Counted from the first letter of the stretch, positions 44,230-54,276 are shown. The stretch is 64,000 bases of DNA from JAVJST01 sp965229715 (GCA_965229715.1 CBDDJL010000004.1:682001-746000), one strand, 5' to 3'. The notes: a model not told the origin generated them from the letters alone. Numbers and translations are program-made.

Positions 44230-45437
44230 CCGGTAACAGGAACACGACGTTTCTGGTCATCGACGATAACGATTTCGTCCGCAAGTCCATCTGCGATTTG
44301 CTTCGACGTATTGGCTACAACCATGTACTCGAGTCGACGGAGGGGCGCGAAGCCGTCGACATACTCGATACCGCCGACCGGGTGGTCGACATCGTAATGA
44401 GCGACGTCCGTATGCCGGGAATGGACGGCGTCGAACTCATCCGGGCGATCGCAACACGCGACCACAAGCCGGTCTTCATCCCATTCAGCAGCAGCGATGT
44501 CAGTGTCCTCGACTCGGTCTGCCGGTTGGCAGAGTCGCGCGGCCTTGTGGTTCCCGGTCACCTTCTCAAGCCTGTCGATGAACAGAAACTGTTGCGCATG
44601 CTTGAAAAAACCGCGTCGGCTTCGACATCGACGGCCGCCCACCCACCGCCGACGGTCTTGGAGAAGAAGACCATAAAAAATGCGTTCAAGGACGATGCGC
44701 TTCGGTTTCATTATCAACCGAAGATCTTCGTCGCCGACGGCTCGCTTGCGGGTTATGAAGCCCTTGCACGCTGGTACACGGTCGACGGCGATGTCCTCGG
44801 GCCCGGCGCCTTTATGCCGGTCATCGAGGAAAGCGACATGGCGAACAGTATGTTGGGCTGGAGTGTCGAGCGGATCGTGGCCGACCGCTCGGCGACGGAC
44901 ATCACCGGTCGGACCAGCATCAACCTGTCAGCGAGGAGTTTAACGGATACGGCGCTGCCTGACCGTCTGACCGAGGTTTTCAATCAGGCGGGGTTGCAAT
45001 CGAACCAGTTCGTGCTGGAGATAACGGAGACCGGGTTGATGCAGGACATCGCCGACGCACTCGACATCACGACGCGGCTGCGTCTCAAAGGGTTTGAGCT
45101 TTCGATCGACGACTTCGGGACTGGATACTCGTCTCTGGAACAACTTGCCCGAATGCCCTTTCACGAGTTGAAGATCGACAAGTCATTTATTCAGGACTTC
45201 ACCAGCAGCCGAAAATCCAGGGTGATCGTCGAGTCGTCCACGGCACTTGCCAAGAAACTCGAAATGCGCGTCGTCGCGGAGGGGGTCGAGCACGAGGCGC
45301 AGTGGCGTCATTTGTCGGACCTTGGCGTCGATATGGTTCAGGGTTTTCTCTTTTCGCCGGCATTGCCGCCCCACGAGATCGAGGACTGGCAGAGCAAATG
45401 GAAACAGCGGGTCGACATTGCCGCTTACTCGAAATAG
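44226..45437 (+). CDS. REC-EAL response regulator (c-di-GMP phosphodiesterase type)
   Basis: A 403-residue protein. The receiver domain (1-125) has VIDDND and phosphoacceptor D60 in SDVRMPG. An EAL domain at about 148-395 retains YEALARW (EAL motif), EITETG, DDFGTGYSSL, K in LKIDKSFI and EGVE, so cyclic-di-GMP hydrolysis is expected. Similar in layout to VieA but without a DNA-binding domain. It receives phosphate within the cassette, linking the hybrid kinase to c-di-GMP levels. Start overlaps the previous gene by 4 bp. Confidence 0.9.
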   Translation: MTGNRNTTFLVIDDNDFVRKSICDLLRRIGYNHVLESTEGREAVDILDTADRVVDIVMSDVRMPGMDGVELIRAIATRDHKPVFIPFSSSDVSVLDSVCRLAESRGLVVPGHLLKPVDEQKLLRMLEKTASASTSTAAHPPPTVLEKKTIKNAFKDDALRFHYQPKIFVADGSLAGYEALARWYTVDGDVLGPGAFMPVIEESDMANSMLGWSVERIVADRSATDITGRTSINLSARSLTDTALPDRLTEVFNQAGLQSNQFVLEITETGLMQDIADALDITTRLRLKGFELSIDDFGTGYSSLEQLARMPFHELKIDKSFIQDFTSSRKSRVIVESSTALAKKLEMRVVAEGVEHEAQWRHLSDLGVDMVQGFLFSPALPPHEIEDWQSKWKQRVDIAAYSK

Positions 45438-45487
45438 CGCAGGGCAGCGGCCTATCCGGCTACGGCAACCTGACGTCGCGTGACGTC

Positions 45488-47788
45488 TTGCAGGCGGGCA
45501 CCGTCAAGAGATCCGCAACCGGCTTGGCGATCTTTTTGACTATCCACCTTGCAATGGCTCAAACGAGTTCCGCTGAGGCGGCCGCCTTTGACAGAAGTAT
45601 GCCGGAAGGACTTCTCGATGTCGTGGCCGGCTCTGACTGGGTTTATTTGTCGATGCTGGCCGCGGCAGCCATCATCGGCCTTTCGTTCGCGGGTATTGCC
45701 TATCTTCGCCACGAGGTCAGGCGCAAGACGGAAGCGCTCGAACGCAAGCAGAAGGAACTGGTCGACCGGCTTGCCGTCAACGCCAACTTCAACGCCCTGG
45801 TCGCCCAGGTCATGCCGTTACGCGATCCCTTCGAGTCCGCAGACGAGCTGCGGGTTTTTGCCAACAAGGTTCTGAACTCTGCAAACGTCGACATTGAACT
45901 TGCTATCGACCCCCGCATCATCGGTGGCGAGATGTTGATGTCTCGGATCGGAAGCGATGAACCGGACGCCGACAAACGGGAAGCGACGGGACGGTATGCA
46001 CCGAACGCGATCAGGTTTATGGGCGATGAAGACTCAATGGATGCGGTTGCGGCATCGGACTTGAGCGAGATCCGGCTCGCCGGACGGCTGGCTGACCACG
46101 GGCGTGTCATCGTACGACCGAAGGAGGCAACGGACGTCTCGGATGCCGAGCGGCAGATGCTCGCCGGCATTGCCGTCGTTTACGCCATGTTTCTCGAGCA
46201 CATGGTGTCTCACACCATGTTGCAATCGATCCTCGACACCATGCCGGTCAGTCTGTGCGTTATCGACCGCACGGGCACGGTCATTTTCGTCAACGAAGAA
46301 TGGCGAGAGTTCGGACGGAACAATGACGGGGGCAGCCAGGGTGTCGGCCTCGGTCAGAACTATATCGACGTTGCGCGGCAGGCTGCCGAAAGCGGCGTGA
46401 CCGAAGCCGCAGCGATCGTCGATGGCTTCAAGGCCATGGTCCGTGGCGGCGCATCAGCGGAAACGACGGGGTTCGCCGTCGAATATGAACGCCAGACGCC
46501 CGAGGAACTCAGATGGTTTCAGGCACGTTTTCAGCCTCTAACCAATTCGCTGGATTTTTGGGCGGCCGCCGTTGTTCATATCGACGTCACGGACCTCAAG
46601 GAGGCCGAGGCAAAGCTGCGCCATACCCAGCGCGACGAAACGATCCGCCAGCTCACGGCCGGAATCTGTCACGATTTCAACAACATGCTGTATTTCATTA
46701 TGGGCAGCGCAGAACATCTGATCGACCAACTGGCCGACCGTCCGGAAGCCCAGGAAATCGTCAAAGAGATTCTCGACGCATCCGAACAGAGCAGCAGTCT
46801 GACCAACAACCTGATGGCCTATGCCCGGCAACAATCGCTCGAACCGCGAGTGTTTTATATTGACGCATTTGTTGCCTCGATCGAACCGATGGTCGTGCGG
46901 ACCATGCCCGAGGATATCCGGCTATCGTTCAAACTCGATGCCTCTGCCTTCAAGATTCGCGCCGACCCGGCGGAACTGCAAAGCGCCATCCTGAACCTCG
47001 TTCTCAACGCCAAGGGCGCCATTTCCAGCGGCGGTGAAATCAAGGTCAAAACGGGCATCGTCAGCAACGTAGCCGCAATTGACAACGGCAATGCCGATCT
47101 GGACCCGAAACGAACCTACGTCTTCGTCAGCGTATCGGATGACGGCGTCGGCATCCCCGCGGACATCCTCGACCGGGTGACAGAACCGTTCTTCACCACG
47201 AAGAAAGATGGCGGCAACGGGATGGGACTGAGTATGGTGTCCGGCTTTGCCGTGCAAAGTGGCGGTGCACTGCGTATCGAGAGCACGGTCGGGCGCGGCA
47301 CGGAGATTGTCGTTTACCTGCCGACCTCCGACAAGAAGATCAATCTTGTCGATGCGTTATCGGGTGCGGACGCCGAACCGGTGCCGCAAGAGGCAAACGA
47401 AGGTTCCCCGGCACGCATTCATGTCGTCGAGGACAGCAAGTTCGTCCGCAACATGATCATCCGCAACCTGACGTCGGAAGGCTTCGACGTAACCAGTTCG
47501 GAAAATGGCAAGGACGCGCTCGATTATCTCACAGATCACATCGACGATGTCGACCTCGTCATCAGCGATGTGATCATGCCGGGTGGTATCATGGGAACCG
47601 ATCTTGTTTCCCGAATTCAGAACATGTCGCCCGGTAAGCCCTATCTTTTGCTGTCGGGATATTCCGAAGAAGACGCGCGGGATCGCACTAACATCAGCAC
47701 CGAAGAGATCCTGCGCAAACCGATCAAGAAAGAGCAGCTGCTTCGTGCGGTGCGAAACGCCCTCAGTGAACGCGACGCCCGGCGCTAA
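45488..47788 (+). CDS. hybrid sensor histidine kinase/response regulator
   Basis: A hybrid kinase of about 766 aa from the in-frame TTG at 45488. This start includes a hydrophobic N-terminal segment (residues 11-23); an ATG at 45554 would lose it. A membrane segment at about 55-75 is followed by a coiled coil, a GAF-like region and a PAS domain (about 245-370). The HisKA H-box GICHDFNNML has H395, then HATPase motifs NLVLNAKGA and DDGVGIP, and a C-terminal receiver with D694 in SDVIMPGG. The PAS/HDFNN type is common in hybrid kinases. Phosphotransfer from its receiver to Hpt (43070) is expected; the input signal is unknown. Confidence 0.87.
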   Translation: MQAGTVKRSATGLAIFLTIHLAMAQTSSAEAAAFDRSMPEGLLDVVAGSDWVYLSMLAAAAIIGLSFAGIAYLRHEVRRKTEALERKQKELVDRLAVNANFNALVAQVMPLRDPFESADELRVFANKVLNSANVDIELAIDPRIIGGEMLMSRIGSDEPDADKREATGRYAPNAIRFMGDEDSMDAVAASDLSEIRLAGRLADHGRVIVRPKEATDVSDAERQMLAGIAVVYAMFLEHMVSHTMLQSILDTMPVSLCVIDRTGTVIFVNEEWREFGRNNDGGSQGVGLGQNYIDVARQAAESGVTEAAAIVDGFKAMVRGGASAETTGFAVEYERQTPEELRWFQARFQPLTNSLDFWAAAVVHIDVTDLKEAEAKLRHTQRDETIRQLTAGICHDFNNMLYFIMGSAEHLIDQLADRPEAQEIVKEILDASEQSSSLTNNLMAYARQQSLEPRVFYIDAFVASIEPMVVRTMPEDIRLSFKLDASAFKIRADPAELQSAILNLVLNAKGAISSGGEIKVKTGIVSNVAAIDNGNADLDPKRTYVFVSVSDDGVGIPADILDRVTEPFFTTKKDGGNGMGLSMVSGFAVQSGGALRIESTVGRGTEIVVYLPTSDKKINLVDALSGADAEPVPQEANEGSPARIHVVEDSKFVRNMIIRNLTSEGFDVTSSENGKDALDYLTDHIDDVDLVISDVIMPGGIMGTDLVSRIQNMSPGKPYLLLSGYSEEDARDRTNISTEEILRKPIKKEQLLRAVRNALSERDARR

Positions 47789-47797
47789 GGCACCATA

Positions 47798-49084
47798 TCA
47801 AGACAACTGCGTGTCCGATGGATCGGCCATCAGGTAATCGTAAGCGGAAAGCACGTGTGTTCGAAGAGTATGCAGGTAATCTTCGACCGGCACATGCTCG
47901 TCGAACGACCCCATGCCCGACGGCGCGGGCCCGTAGACGTAGGCCGGAATGTTCTCGTAGCGCCATAAACGAGCGTCAGTGCCGCCGAGACTGACGATCG
48001 GCGTCGGGCGAAATCCGCGCAACCGTTCGACGTTGTCCTGAATGATCCCGACCATCTCGCCGTAGGGATCGCAGTATGCCGGCGGGGCGTAGTTCACTTC
48101 CTCCATGACCGCTTCCGGATAGCCGGCAACGATCTCGTCGACGGCCGACATGATCTGTTCCTTGGTAACACCGACCGGCAGCCGGATATCGGCCTCGAAG
48201 ACGCATTCGCCGGGGATCATGTTGGTTTTCAGGCCGCCACGGATCGTGCCGATGTTCAGGGTGACCTTGGGCACGGTCGTTCCCGCGCCCGGCCCCATGG
48301 CCTTGTCGCTCGCTTCGACGGCCTCGGCTTGCGCCTTCTGTAGATTGTCCGACAAATCGAATGTCAGATCTTCGAGCGACTCAAGATCGCCGATCAGACG
48401 GGCCGCGATCCGCGTCGCAGATTTCGTTGCATGGGTATAGGCCCCGTGGGCGCCCGTTGTGCGAACGGTAAACTTCAACCAAAGGGGGCCCTTTTCGCCG
48501 TAACGAATCGAAAAAGGGCTCGACGGCTCGCCGTTGAGGCAACAATCGCCACGCACTTCGGGCTCATTCTCCATCAGCCACCGCGCGCCCCACGGACCGA
48601 AGGTCTCCTCGTCGGACACGCAGGTGAGCGTCAGCTTGCCATGCAGGCGGTCCTTGAGACGGTGCAATAGAATGTACGTCCAGATACTGGCGCTGGTGCC
48701 GCATTTCATGTCGGCGGCGCCCCGGCCGTAAATGTTGCCGTCGCGCCGTTCTCCGCCCCACGGATCGACGGTCCAGCCCTCCGCCGCGGGGTTGTCGCCG
48801 ACCGGGAATACATCGATGTGACCGTTGAGTACCAGATGCCGGCCTGCTCCACCGTCCGTTGCCGCGCCGTCGAAGGTGCCGACGATATTGGGCATCTCGG
48901 CCTGCGGCGCGACGACCCGGTACGGCACGCCGTGTTGTTCCAGCGTGCGGGTAATGTGGGCGGCGGCCTCGGTGGTATCGCCGGGCGGGTTGGGGCTTCT
49001 GGCGCGCACGAAATCCTGCAGGAAGGCGACCAGGGTATCCTGTTCGTCCTCGATCCAGGCCAGCAACTGTTCGCGGTCGCTCAT
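47798..49084 (-). CDS. M20 family metallopeptidase (ArgE/DapE/ACY1-like)
   Basis: A 428-residue zinc hydrolase, cytoplasmic. Metal and catalytic residues: His in NGHIDVFP, Asp in GRGAADMKCG, Glu in SDEETFG, Glu in NGEPSS and C-terminal His in SFDEHVP, all intact. A dimerisation domain is inserted in the middle. It deacylates N-acyl amino acids or dipeptides; substrate unknown. Start ATG 49084 with GGGAGG upstream. It lies 36 bp downstream of the HlyD gene on the same strand and may be read through from the secretion operon. Confidence 0.9.
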   Translation of the reverse strand: MSDREQLLAWIEDEQDTLVAFLQDFVRARSPNPPGDTTEAAAHITRTLEQHGVPYRVVAPQAEMPNIVGTFDGAATDGGAGRHLVLNGHIDVFPVGDNPAAEGWTVDPWGGERRDGNIYGRGAADMKCGTSASIWTYILLHRLKDRLHGKLTLTCVSDEETFGPWGARWLMENEPEVRGDCCLNGEPSSPFSIRYGEKGPLWLKFTVRTTGAHGAYTHATKSATRIAARLIGDLESLEDLTFDLSDNLQKAQAEAVEASDKAMGPGAGTTVPKVTLNIGTIRGGLKTNMIPGECVFEADIRLPVGVTKEQIMSAVDEIVAGYPEAVMEEVNYAPPAYCDPYGEMVGIIQDNVERLRGFRPTPIVSLGGTDARLWRYENIPAYVYGPAPSGMGSFDEHVPVEDYLHTLRTHVLSAYDYLMADPSDTQLS

Positions 49085-49120
49085 GCCCTCCCTTGTAACA
49101 CGGCAAGCCGGCAATGCGAC

Positions 49121-50425
49121 CTAACGTTCGCGCATCGCCGTCATCGCCGAGCCGAGGATGGGATCGAGAACGTATTCGAGCACCGACCGCTCGCCGGTGA
49201 TCACGGAACAGATCACCCGCACGCCCGGCACCAGCCGATAAACGCCGGCATTACTGCGGAATGCGGTTTCCTCGGTTTCGATACTGACCGCGTAATATGG
49301 CGGTTCATCGGCCTGCTTGATGGCATCCGGGCTGATACGGGCAACGACCCCGTCGATGGCGCCGAAACGGATCGAATCGAAGGTTTCAAGCCGCACGGCG
49401 ACCCGTTGTCCGGCGGCGACATGGCCGATTTCGGAGACCGGCAAGCGCGCCTCGATCACCAGCCGGTCGCCTTCCGGCACCACATCGGCAACGGTTGCTC
49501 CCGGTCGCACGACGCCGCCCACGGTTGCCACGTGCAGGGTCTTGATAATGCCGGACTCGGGCGAGCGCAGCACGGTCCGCTCGAGGCTGTCCTCGAACTT
49601 CGCAAGCCGTTCAGTGTGCTCTTCGAGCGCACGGCTCGCCTTTTCGAGATCCTCGCGCACCTCGTTCTGGAAATCGTTGCGGATACTGTCGAGCCTGAGC
49701 TGCGCCTGATTGCGTTGCGCCGCCAGCCTGCCGATCGAAGCCTTGCTCTCGGCCAGCTGACCGGCCAGCGTCTCGTACTGGCTGACCAGTTCGAGGTGCT
49801 TCATGCGATGGGTCATCTCGTCTTCGAGCAGACGCGTGCTGATATCGACCTGCTCCTTGATCAGGGCGACGCGGGTCTTGAGGTTGCCGATACGCACCTC
49901 GGTCTCGCGCAGTTCAGCGCTCCGTTGATCGACGACCTCGCGCTGCAGGGCCAGTTCGTTGGCAAGCCGCTCGCGGCGCTTGTCGAACAGACCGCGGCTT
50001 TGCGCAACCAGATCCGGATGAGCGGATTCGAGACCGGCCGGAAATATCGGTTGTTCGAGGTTATCGCGTTCTGCGATCAGCCGCGCCACATCGGCGCTCA
50101 GCGCCGCAATCCGGGTTTCAAGTTCGCGGACATCAGCGCCGCTGCGCGTCGGCTCCAGCGACACGATGGGCTGACCCTGCGTCACCGGATCGCCCTCGCG
50201 GACATGAAACTCGCGGATGATCCCCCCTTCGAGATGCTGGACCTGCTTGACCTGCGTCGACGGCACGACCTCGCCGGCCGCTTCGCTGACTATATCGAGA
50301 CGACCGAGTGCGGACCACACGATCAGGCCGACGATCAGCAGACCGCCGCACCAGACGAACAGATGCGTGCCGGGGCCCACCGCACGCCCGGCGGACGCGC
50401 CGGATGTATTCTCGGCCGCGCTCAT
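49121..50425 (-). CDS. HlyD-family periplasmic adaptor (type I secretion)
   Basis: A 434-residue membrane-fusion protein. A single membrane helix at about residues 22-43, a lipoyl-like segment VVPSTQVKQVQHLEGG near 53-68, long coiled-coil hairpins (about 95-290) and a C-terminal beta domain with PGATVADVVPEGDRLV. It joins the ABC exporter (50422) in the inner membrane to TolC (54306). Its start overlaps the ABC gene stop by 4 bp. Fourth gene of the dedicated secretion operon. Confidence 0.92.
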   Translation of the reverse strand: MSAAENTSGASAGRAVGPGTHLFVWCGGLLIVGLIVWSALGRLDIVSEAAGEVVPSTQVKQVQHLEGGIIREFHVREGDPVTQGQPIVSLEPTRSGADVRELETRIAALSADVARLIAERDNLEQPIFPAGLESAHPDLVAQSRGLFDKRRERLANELALQREVVDQRSAELRETEVRIGNLKTRVALIKEQVDISTRLLEDEMTHRMKHLELVSQYETLAGQLAESKASIGRLAAQRNQAQLRLDSIRNDFQNEVREDLEKASRALEEHTERLAKFEDSLERTVLRSPESGIIKTLHVATVGGVVRPGATVADVVPEGDRLVIEARLPVSEIGHVAAGQRVAVRLETFDSIRFGAIDGVVARISPDAIKQADEPPYYAVSIETEETAFRSNAGVYRLVPGVRVICSVITGERSVLEYVLDPILGSAMTAMRER

Positions 50426-52131
50426 GACGCCGCCTCTTCGGTGTCGAGCAATTGCAGTCGCGAGTTTTCCTGCGCCGCACGCGCGGCTTTGAGATCGACG
50501 ACCCGGGCCGGCCGGGCATTGAGATCGATAACCCAGTCAGCGCCCTTGATGAGGTAAGGATCGGTCGAACACAGCACAATCGCCCGCCCCGCCCTGCGAA
50601 ACGCATTCAACGCCTCGTAGATCAGGTCGCGGCCGTCCTTGTCCATGGCCTCGGTCGGCTCGTCGGCGATGACGATGGATGCATCGCCGATCAACACGCG
50701 GGCAAAGGCGATGCGCCGCCTGATCCCCGGCGGCAGGTTTCGGCCGTCCGCCGTGACCTGCATATCGAGACCGTGGCTCGACTGATCGACAAACCGACGC
50801 AGACCCGTGCGGTCGATGGCCGCCGCAAGCATTGCATCGTCGGCCGCCGGGTCGGCGACAATCAGGTTTTCGCGCAGCGTTCCCGGCAGGAAGCCCGGCT
50901 CCTGCGGCACGTAAGCCACTTCGCGGCGCCACCAGTCCGGCGCGAGTTGCCGGCTGTCCATGCCGTCGAGCGTGACGGACCCGCTTTCGGGTTCCAGAAG
51001 CCCGGTCAGAAGCCGCGCGAGGGTCGTCTTGCCGGTGCCGTTGGCGCCGGAGATCACGGCGGTTTCGCCGGGACCGATGGAAAACGAAAGCCCCTCGAAC
51101 AGCGGATGGGTTGCCTGCGGCCAACGGAAATGGAGCCGGTCGGCCGATATGCGGCCTTCGGTCTCGGACGGCCGGGCGCCATCCGCTTTCTCGACCGGCA
51201 AGGCAAACAGTTCGCCGAGGATCGAGCGGGCGACGCGGGCGCGGGCGAACAGATCGGATAACTGAATGGTGCGGGCGACCGGACCCAGGGTTCGCGCCGC
51301 CAGGATATTGACGCCGATCATGCTGCCGATATCGAGCCGCCCGTCGACGACCATCAGGGCGCCGAGACTGATCACCAAGACGCCGGTGATGGCCTGCGAC
51401 AGCACGATCAGCGACGCGACGAATCCCTGACGATGCGCGATGGCGTCACGCAGCCGGTTCGACTCGCCGGAAACCTGACGCCAGCGGTCGAGCATGAACG
51501 CCGCCGCCGAGAACTGACGGACCGTGTCGGGCTGGTGAATGGCCGCCGCTGCCAGATGATTGCGGGACGACTGTGACAGCAAGTGGTCGCGGTTCAGCGT
51601 CCGAAGACGGCGCGTAACGACAAAATTGACCAGTCCGAGCAAAACGATGATCAGGGCGACCGCGCCGGCAAGAAGCGGGCTGATGAGATAGATGACGCCG
51701 AGAAACAGCAGCGCGAACGGCACGTCGACAATAGCCGTGACATTGGCGGGTGCGCTGGCCTGTTGCAGGGTTTCCGGCGCTTTGAGAATTTCCTGACGCA
51801 TCGCCGGCGCAATGGCGCCGAGCGATTGCGACCGGGTTCTGAGCAGCCGCTCGAAGGCCTCGACGCCAATCGCCGAGGCCGGCCCATCGAACAAACCGCC
51901 GGCGAGACGCAACCGCGCCTCGCGAAAACCGAACTCCATGACGATGGCGAACAGCGCGCCGGCGGCGAGGGTCGCCAGCGTCGTATCGACGCCGTAGGCG
52001 ACATATCGGTTGAGCACCAGTATGACGAAAATCGGCGTCGCCAGCCCGAGCAGATTGATCAGCACCGTCGACAGCACGAACTCGACGCCGATGAACGGTC
52101 GCTCGGCGATACGTTTCAGCAAATCCAGCAT
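50422..52131 (-). CDS. type I secretion ABC exporter with divergent signature motif
   Basis: A 569-residue fused permease-ATPase (LapB/PrtD-like). Residues 1-310 hold about six membrane helices; there is no N-terminal C39 or C39-like domain. In the ATPase part, Walker A GANGTGKT is near 360-367, Q-loop YVPQEPGFLPG follows, and Walker B IVIADEPT is near 485-492. The ABC signature reads LPPGI instead of LSGGQ (near 461-465), lacking the conserved Ser, so ATPase turnover may be altered. Start codons overlap the HlyD gene. It exports the RTX protein encoded immediately upstream. Confidence 0.9.
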   Translation of the reverse strand: MLDLLKRIAERPFIGVEFVLSTVLINLLGLATPIFVILVLNRYVAYGVDTTLATLAAGALFAIVMEFGFREARLRLAGGLFDGPASAIGVEAFERLLRTRSQSLGAIAPAMRQEILKAPETLQQASAPANVTAIVDVPFALLFLGVIYLISPLLAGAVALIIVLLGLVNFVVTRRLRTLNRDHLLSQSSRNHLAAAAIHQPDTVRQFSAAAFMLDRWRQVSGESNRLRDAIAHRQGFVASLIVLSQAITGVLVISLGALMVVDGRLDIGSMIGVNILAARTLGPVARTIQLSDLFARARVARSILGELFALPVEKADGARPSETEGRISADRLHFRWPQATHPLFEGLSFSIGPGETAVISGANGTGKTTLARLLTGLLEPESGSVTLDGMDSRQLAPDWWRREVAYVPQEPGFLPGTLRENLIVADPAADDAMLAAAIDRTGLRRFVDQSSHGLDMQVTADGRNLPPGIRRRIAFARVLIGDASIVIADEPTEAMDKDGRDLIYEALNAFRRAGRAIVLCSTDPYLIKGADWVIDLNARPARVVDLKAARAAQENSRLQLLDTEEAAS

Positions 52132-52158
52132 GTCATCCCAAGTGCAAATTACCGGCGG

Positions 52159-54276
52159 TCAGGCGACGAATGCCACGTCCACGTCATCCATGGTATCGAT
52201 GTCGGAGACATTGCTGATGGTGACAAGGTCAGTGACCGTAACGCTCCCCGTCAGTGTCGTCGTTCCGCTGCTCACGTCAACGGAGGCGATGCGGACGTTG
52301 GACCCGTCATCATAAGCCGCCAGGAACGTCCCGGAGGTGCTTGTCAGCGAATATGTGATCACCGAAGAATTCGTGCCGCCGGTCAAGGCCGTCTGAATAG
52401 CGGATGCGGAGTTGAAAACCGGATCAGAGAAGATTAGGAAATTGAAACCGCTCAGTCCCGGAATCGATCCGGCCGTCGAAATATCGAGACTAACGATCGT
52501 ATCGTTCGCCGCCGTGTTGGTTGCCGTTCCCGCCGTCTGCCCCGTCAGCAACGTGTTTCCGGCGCCAAAAAAACCGCTGACACTGAACTCCATCTTGTCC
52601 ACCGTGGTAGCGAAGTCGGTAATTGTGTCCCCGTTCATTTCATTTACGTTGTTGAAAATAAAGGTATCGGCCCCTGTACCGCCGGTGAGCGTGTCGTTTC
52701 CGCCCAGGCCGGTCAGCCGGTCGACACCGGCGCCGCCGGAAAGCGTGTCGTCGCCACCGCCCCCCTTGAGAATGTCGACGCCACTGCCGCCGTTGAAAGT
52801 TACATCTTCCGTAACGCCGGCGCCCGTCTGCGTAATATCGTCGATGATCTGAATGGTTTGCGTCGCGCCGCCGGTCATATCGCCGCCGTTCACGGTTATA
52901 CTGGCGCCGGAAACGGTGTCGGTGGAGGACTGTACAACCGTGAAGGCCCAATTGTCGGTGCTCGCATTGTCCGGCAGGTTCACCACATTGCTAGCGCCAT
53001 CGACCAGAATGTAACGGTCTCCGTCGCTAAACAGCAGCGAGCCGGCAACGGTTACGTTATCATTGCTGCTCGAACCGATAATTTCGTCCTGTTCGCCGTC
53101 GGTGAACGTAAAGTTGTCGGTGCTGCCGGTCGCAAAAAACTGATTGTCAGCCACGGCTTCGAAGCTCTCTGTGAATTCTTCGCCGAACAGATCGGCGATC
53201 TCGGCCTCGAACTCCTCAAATGCATCGAGTTCCGCTCCAGTCAAAGCAGGTAGCAACGCCGATTGCGCGAAGAAAAACAAACCGATCCCGGGACCGAACG
53301 ATGTCGAGATAACCGATTCCGGCGGCGCACCGAATCCGCCCGGGTCGCCGAAGCTACCCGGTGCGCCCGGAATGCCGGGACCGAAAGCGCCGAAACCGGC
53401 CGGGCCGGTAAAGCCTGCCGGCAGCGGCGGGGGGGTCTGGCCCGTGGCGGCAAAAAATGTATCGACCGAAGCGGCGACGGCGGCTTCGCCGGCGACCGCA
53501 AATGCCTCGTCCAGACTGGCGCCGTCGGCCAGCGCCTGCTCGAACGCCTCCGCTGCAGCCTGCTCCGCTGCAGCGGCGGCGGCCTGCTCGGCCGTTTCTT
53601 CCGTTTCCTCGTCGCCCGTATCGTCGCCCCCGTTATCGCCGCCCGTCTCGGGCGGCGGCGCGAACGAACTGGATACGGCGCTGTAGATCGCCGAGGCGGC
53701 GGCCGGTGAAATGACGACGGGCGTACCCGGCGGCACGAAGGCGCTGGCCATCTGCGTCGTCTGGAACGCAACGTTCATGACCTGAAAACCGATATCGTTG
53801 AAAACGACAATTTCGCCGACCAGGCCGCCAGGCTCCGGCATCAGGGTGAACGTGTTCGGAAATCCCTCGGGACCGGCCTGTCCGGCGATCGCCGTGCCGC
53901 GGATGCCGATCGTCGCAACGGGGGTATTGAGGACCATCGCCTCCGGATCGGTTTTCGCCAACTGGCCGCTGATCATCGAGAACACGCCGGTTGCCACGGA
54001 CAATGCCGAAACACCGCTCGCGGTCGCGGGATCGTAGACCATCTCATCGATGGTCATTTGCCCGTCGCCGCCGAGCGAAAACTGCGAGTCGTCGACAAAA
54101 ATAATGTTGATCGAGCCGTCCGCGCCGGTCGAGATCGCATCGCCCTGGTGAATCTCGGTCCCGAGATCGACGGTGACGACGGTGCCGTCGACGCGGGTGA
54201 TCGAAACGTCGCCGCTGACGGTATCGACGGAGCCGATACTGAGGGCATCGTCGCTTTGTGCAAGCAGGGTATCCAT
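52159..54276 (-). CDS. FecR-domain RTX protein, putative type I secretion cargo
   Basis: A 705-residue acidic protein without Sec signal. Residues about 17-150 form a FecR domain (GDVSITRVDG, GDAISTGADGSINIIFVDDS, TPVATIGIRGT). A low-complexity region with Ala-Glu runs and Pro/Gly-rich stretches spans about 190-330. Five RTX calcium-binding nonapeptides lie at 496-539 (GGSGVDILK to GGTGADTFI). The C-terminus resembles a type I secretion signal region (acidic and hydrophobic, ending DVDVAFVA). Its place between TolC and the ABC gene marks it as the cognate cargo. Role unknown; surface retention or adhesion are possibilities. Confidence 0.88.
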   Translation of the reverse strand: MDTLLAQSDDALSIGSVDTVSGDVSITRVDGTVVTVDLGTEIHQGDAISTGADGSINIIFVDDSQFSLGGDGQMTIDEMVYDPATASGVSALSVATGVFSMISGQLAKTDPEAMVLNTPVATIGIRGTAIAGQAGPEGFPNTFTLMPEPGGLVGEIVVFNDIGFQVMNVAFQTTQMASAFVPPGTPVVISPAAASAIYSAVSSSFAPPPETGGDNGGDDTGDEETEETAEQAAAAAAEQAAAEAFEQALADGASLDEAFAVAGEAAVAASVDTFFAATGQTPPPLPAGFTGPAGFGAFGPGIPGAPGSFGDPGGFGAPPESVISTSFGPGIGLFFFAQSALLPALTGAELDAFEEFEAEIADLFGEEFTESFEAVADNQFFATGSTDNFTFTDGEQDEIIGSSSNDNVTVAGSLLFSDGDRYILVDGASNVVNLPDNASTDNWAFTVVQSSTDTVSGASITVNGGDMTGGATQTIQIIDDITQTGAGVTEDVTFNGGSGVDILKGGGGDDTLSGGAGVDRLTGLGGNDTLTGGTGADTFIFNNVNEMNGDTITDFATTVDKMEFSVSGFFGAGNTLLTGQTAGTATNTAANDTIVSLDISTAGSIPGLSGFNFLIFSDPVFNSASAIQTALTGGTNSSVITYSLTSTSGTFLAAYDDGSNVRIASVDVSSGTTTLTGSVTVTDLVTISNVSDIDTMDDVDVAFVA
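52660..52791 (-). repeat. RTX nonapeptide repeats
   Basis: Five consecutive GGxGxDxLx-type nonapeptides encoded on the minus strand (GGSGVDILK, GGGGDDTLS, GGAGVDRLT, GLGGNDTLT, GGTGADTFI). They bind calcium and fold outside the cell. Five repeats is a small number for an RTX protein. Confidence 0.9.

Noticed and set aside
48818..50557. Plus-strand ORF of 579 codons over the M20, HlyD and ABC genes
   Set aside because: Spans three well-supported genes on the other strand and has no recognisable motif.
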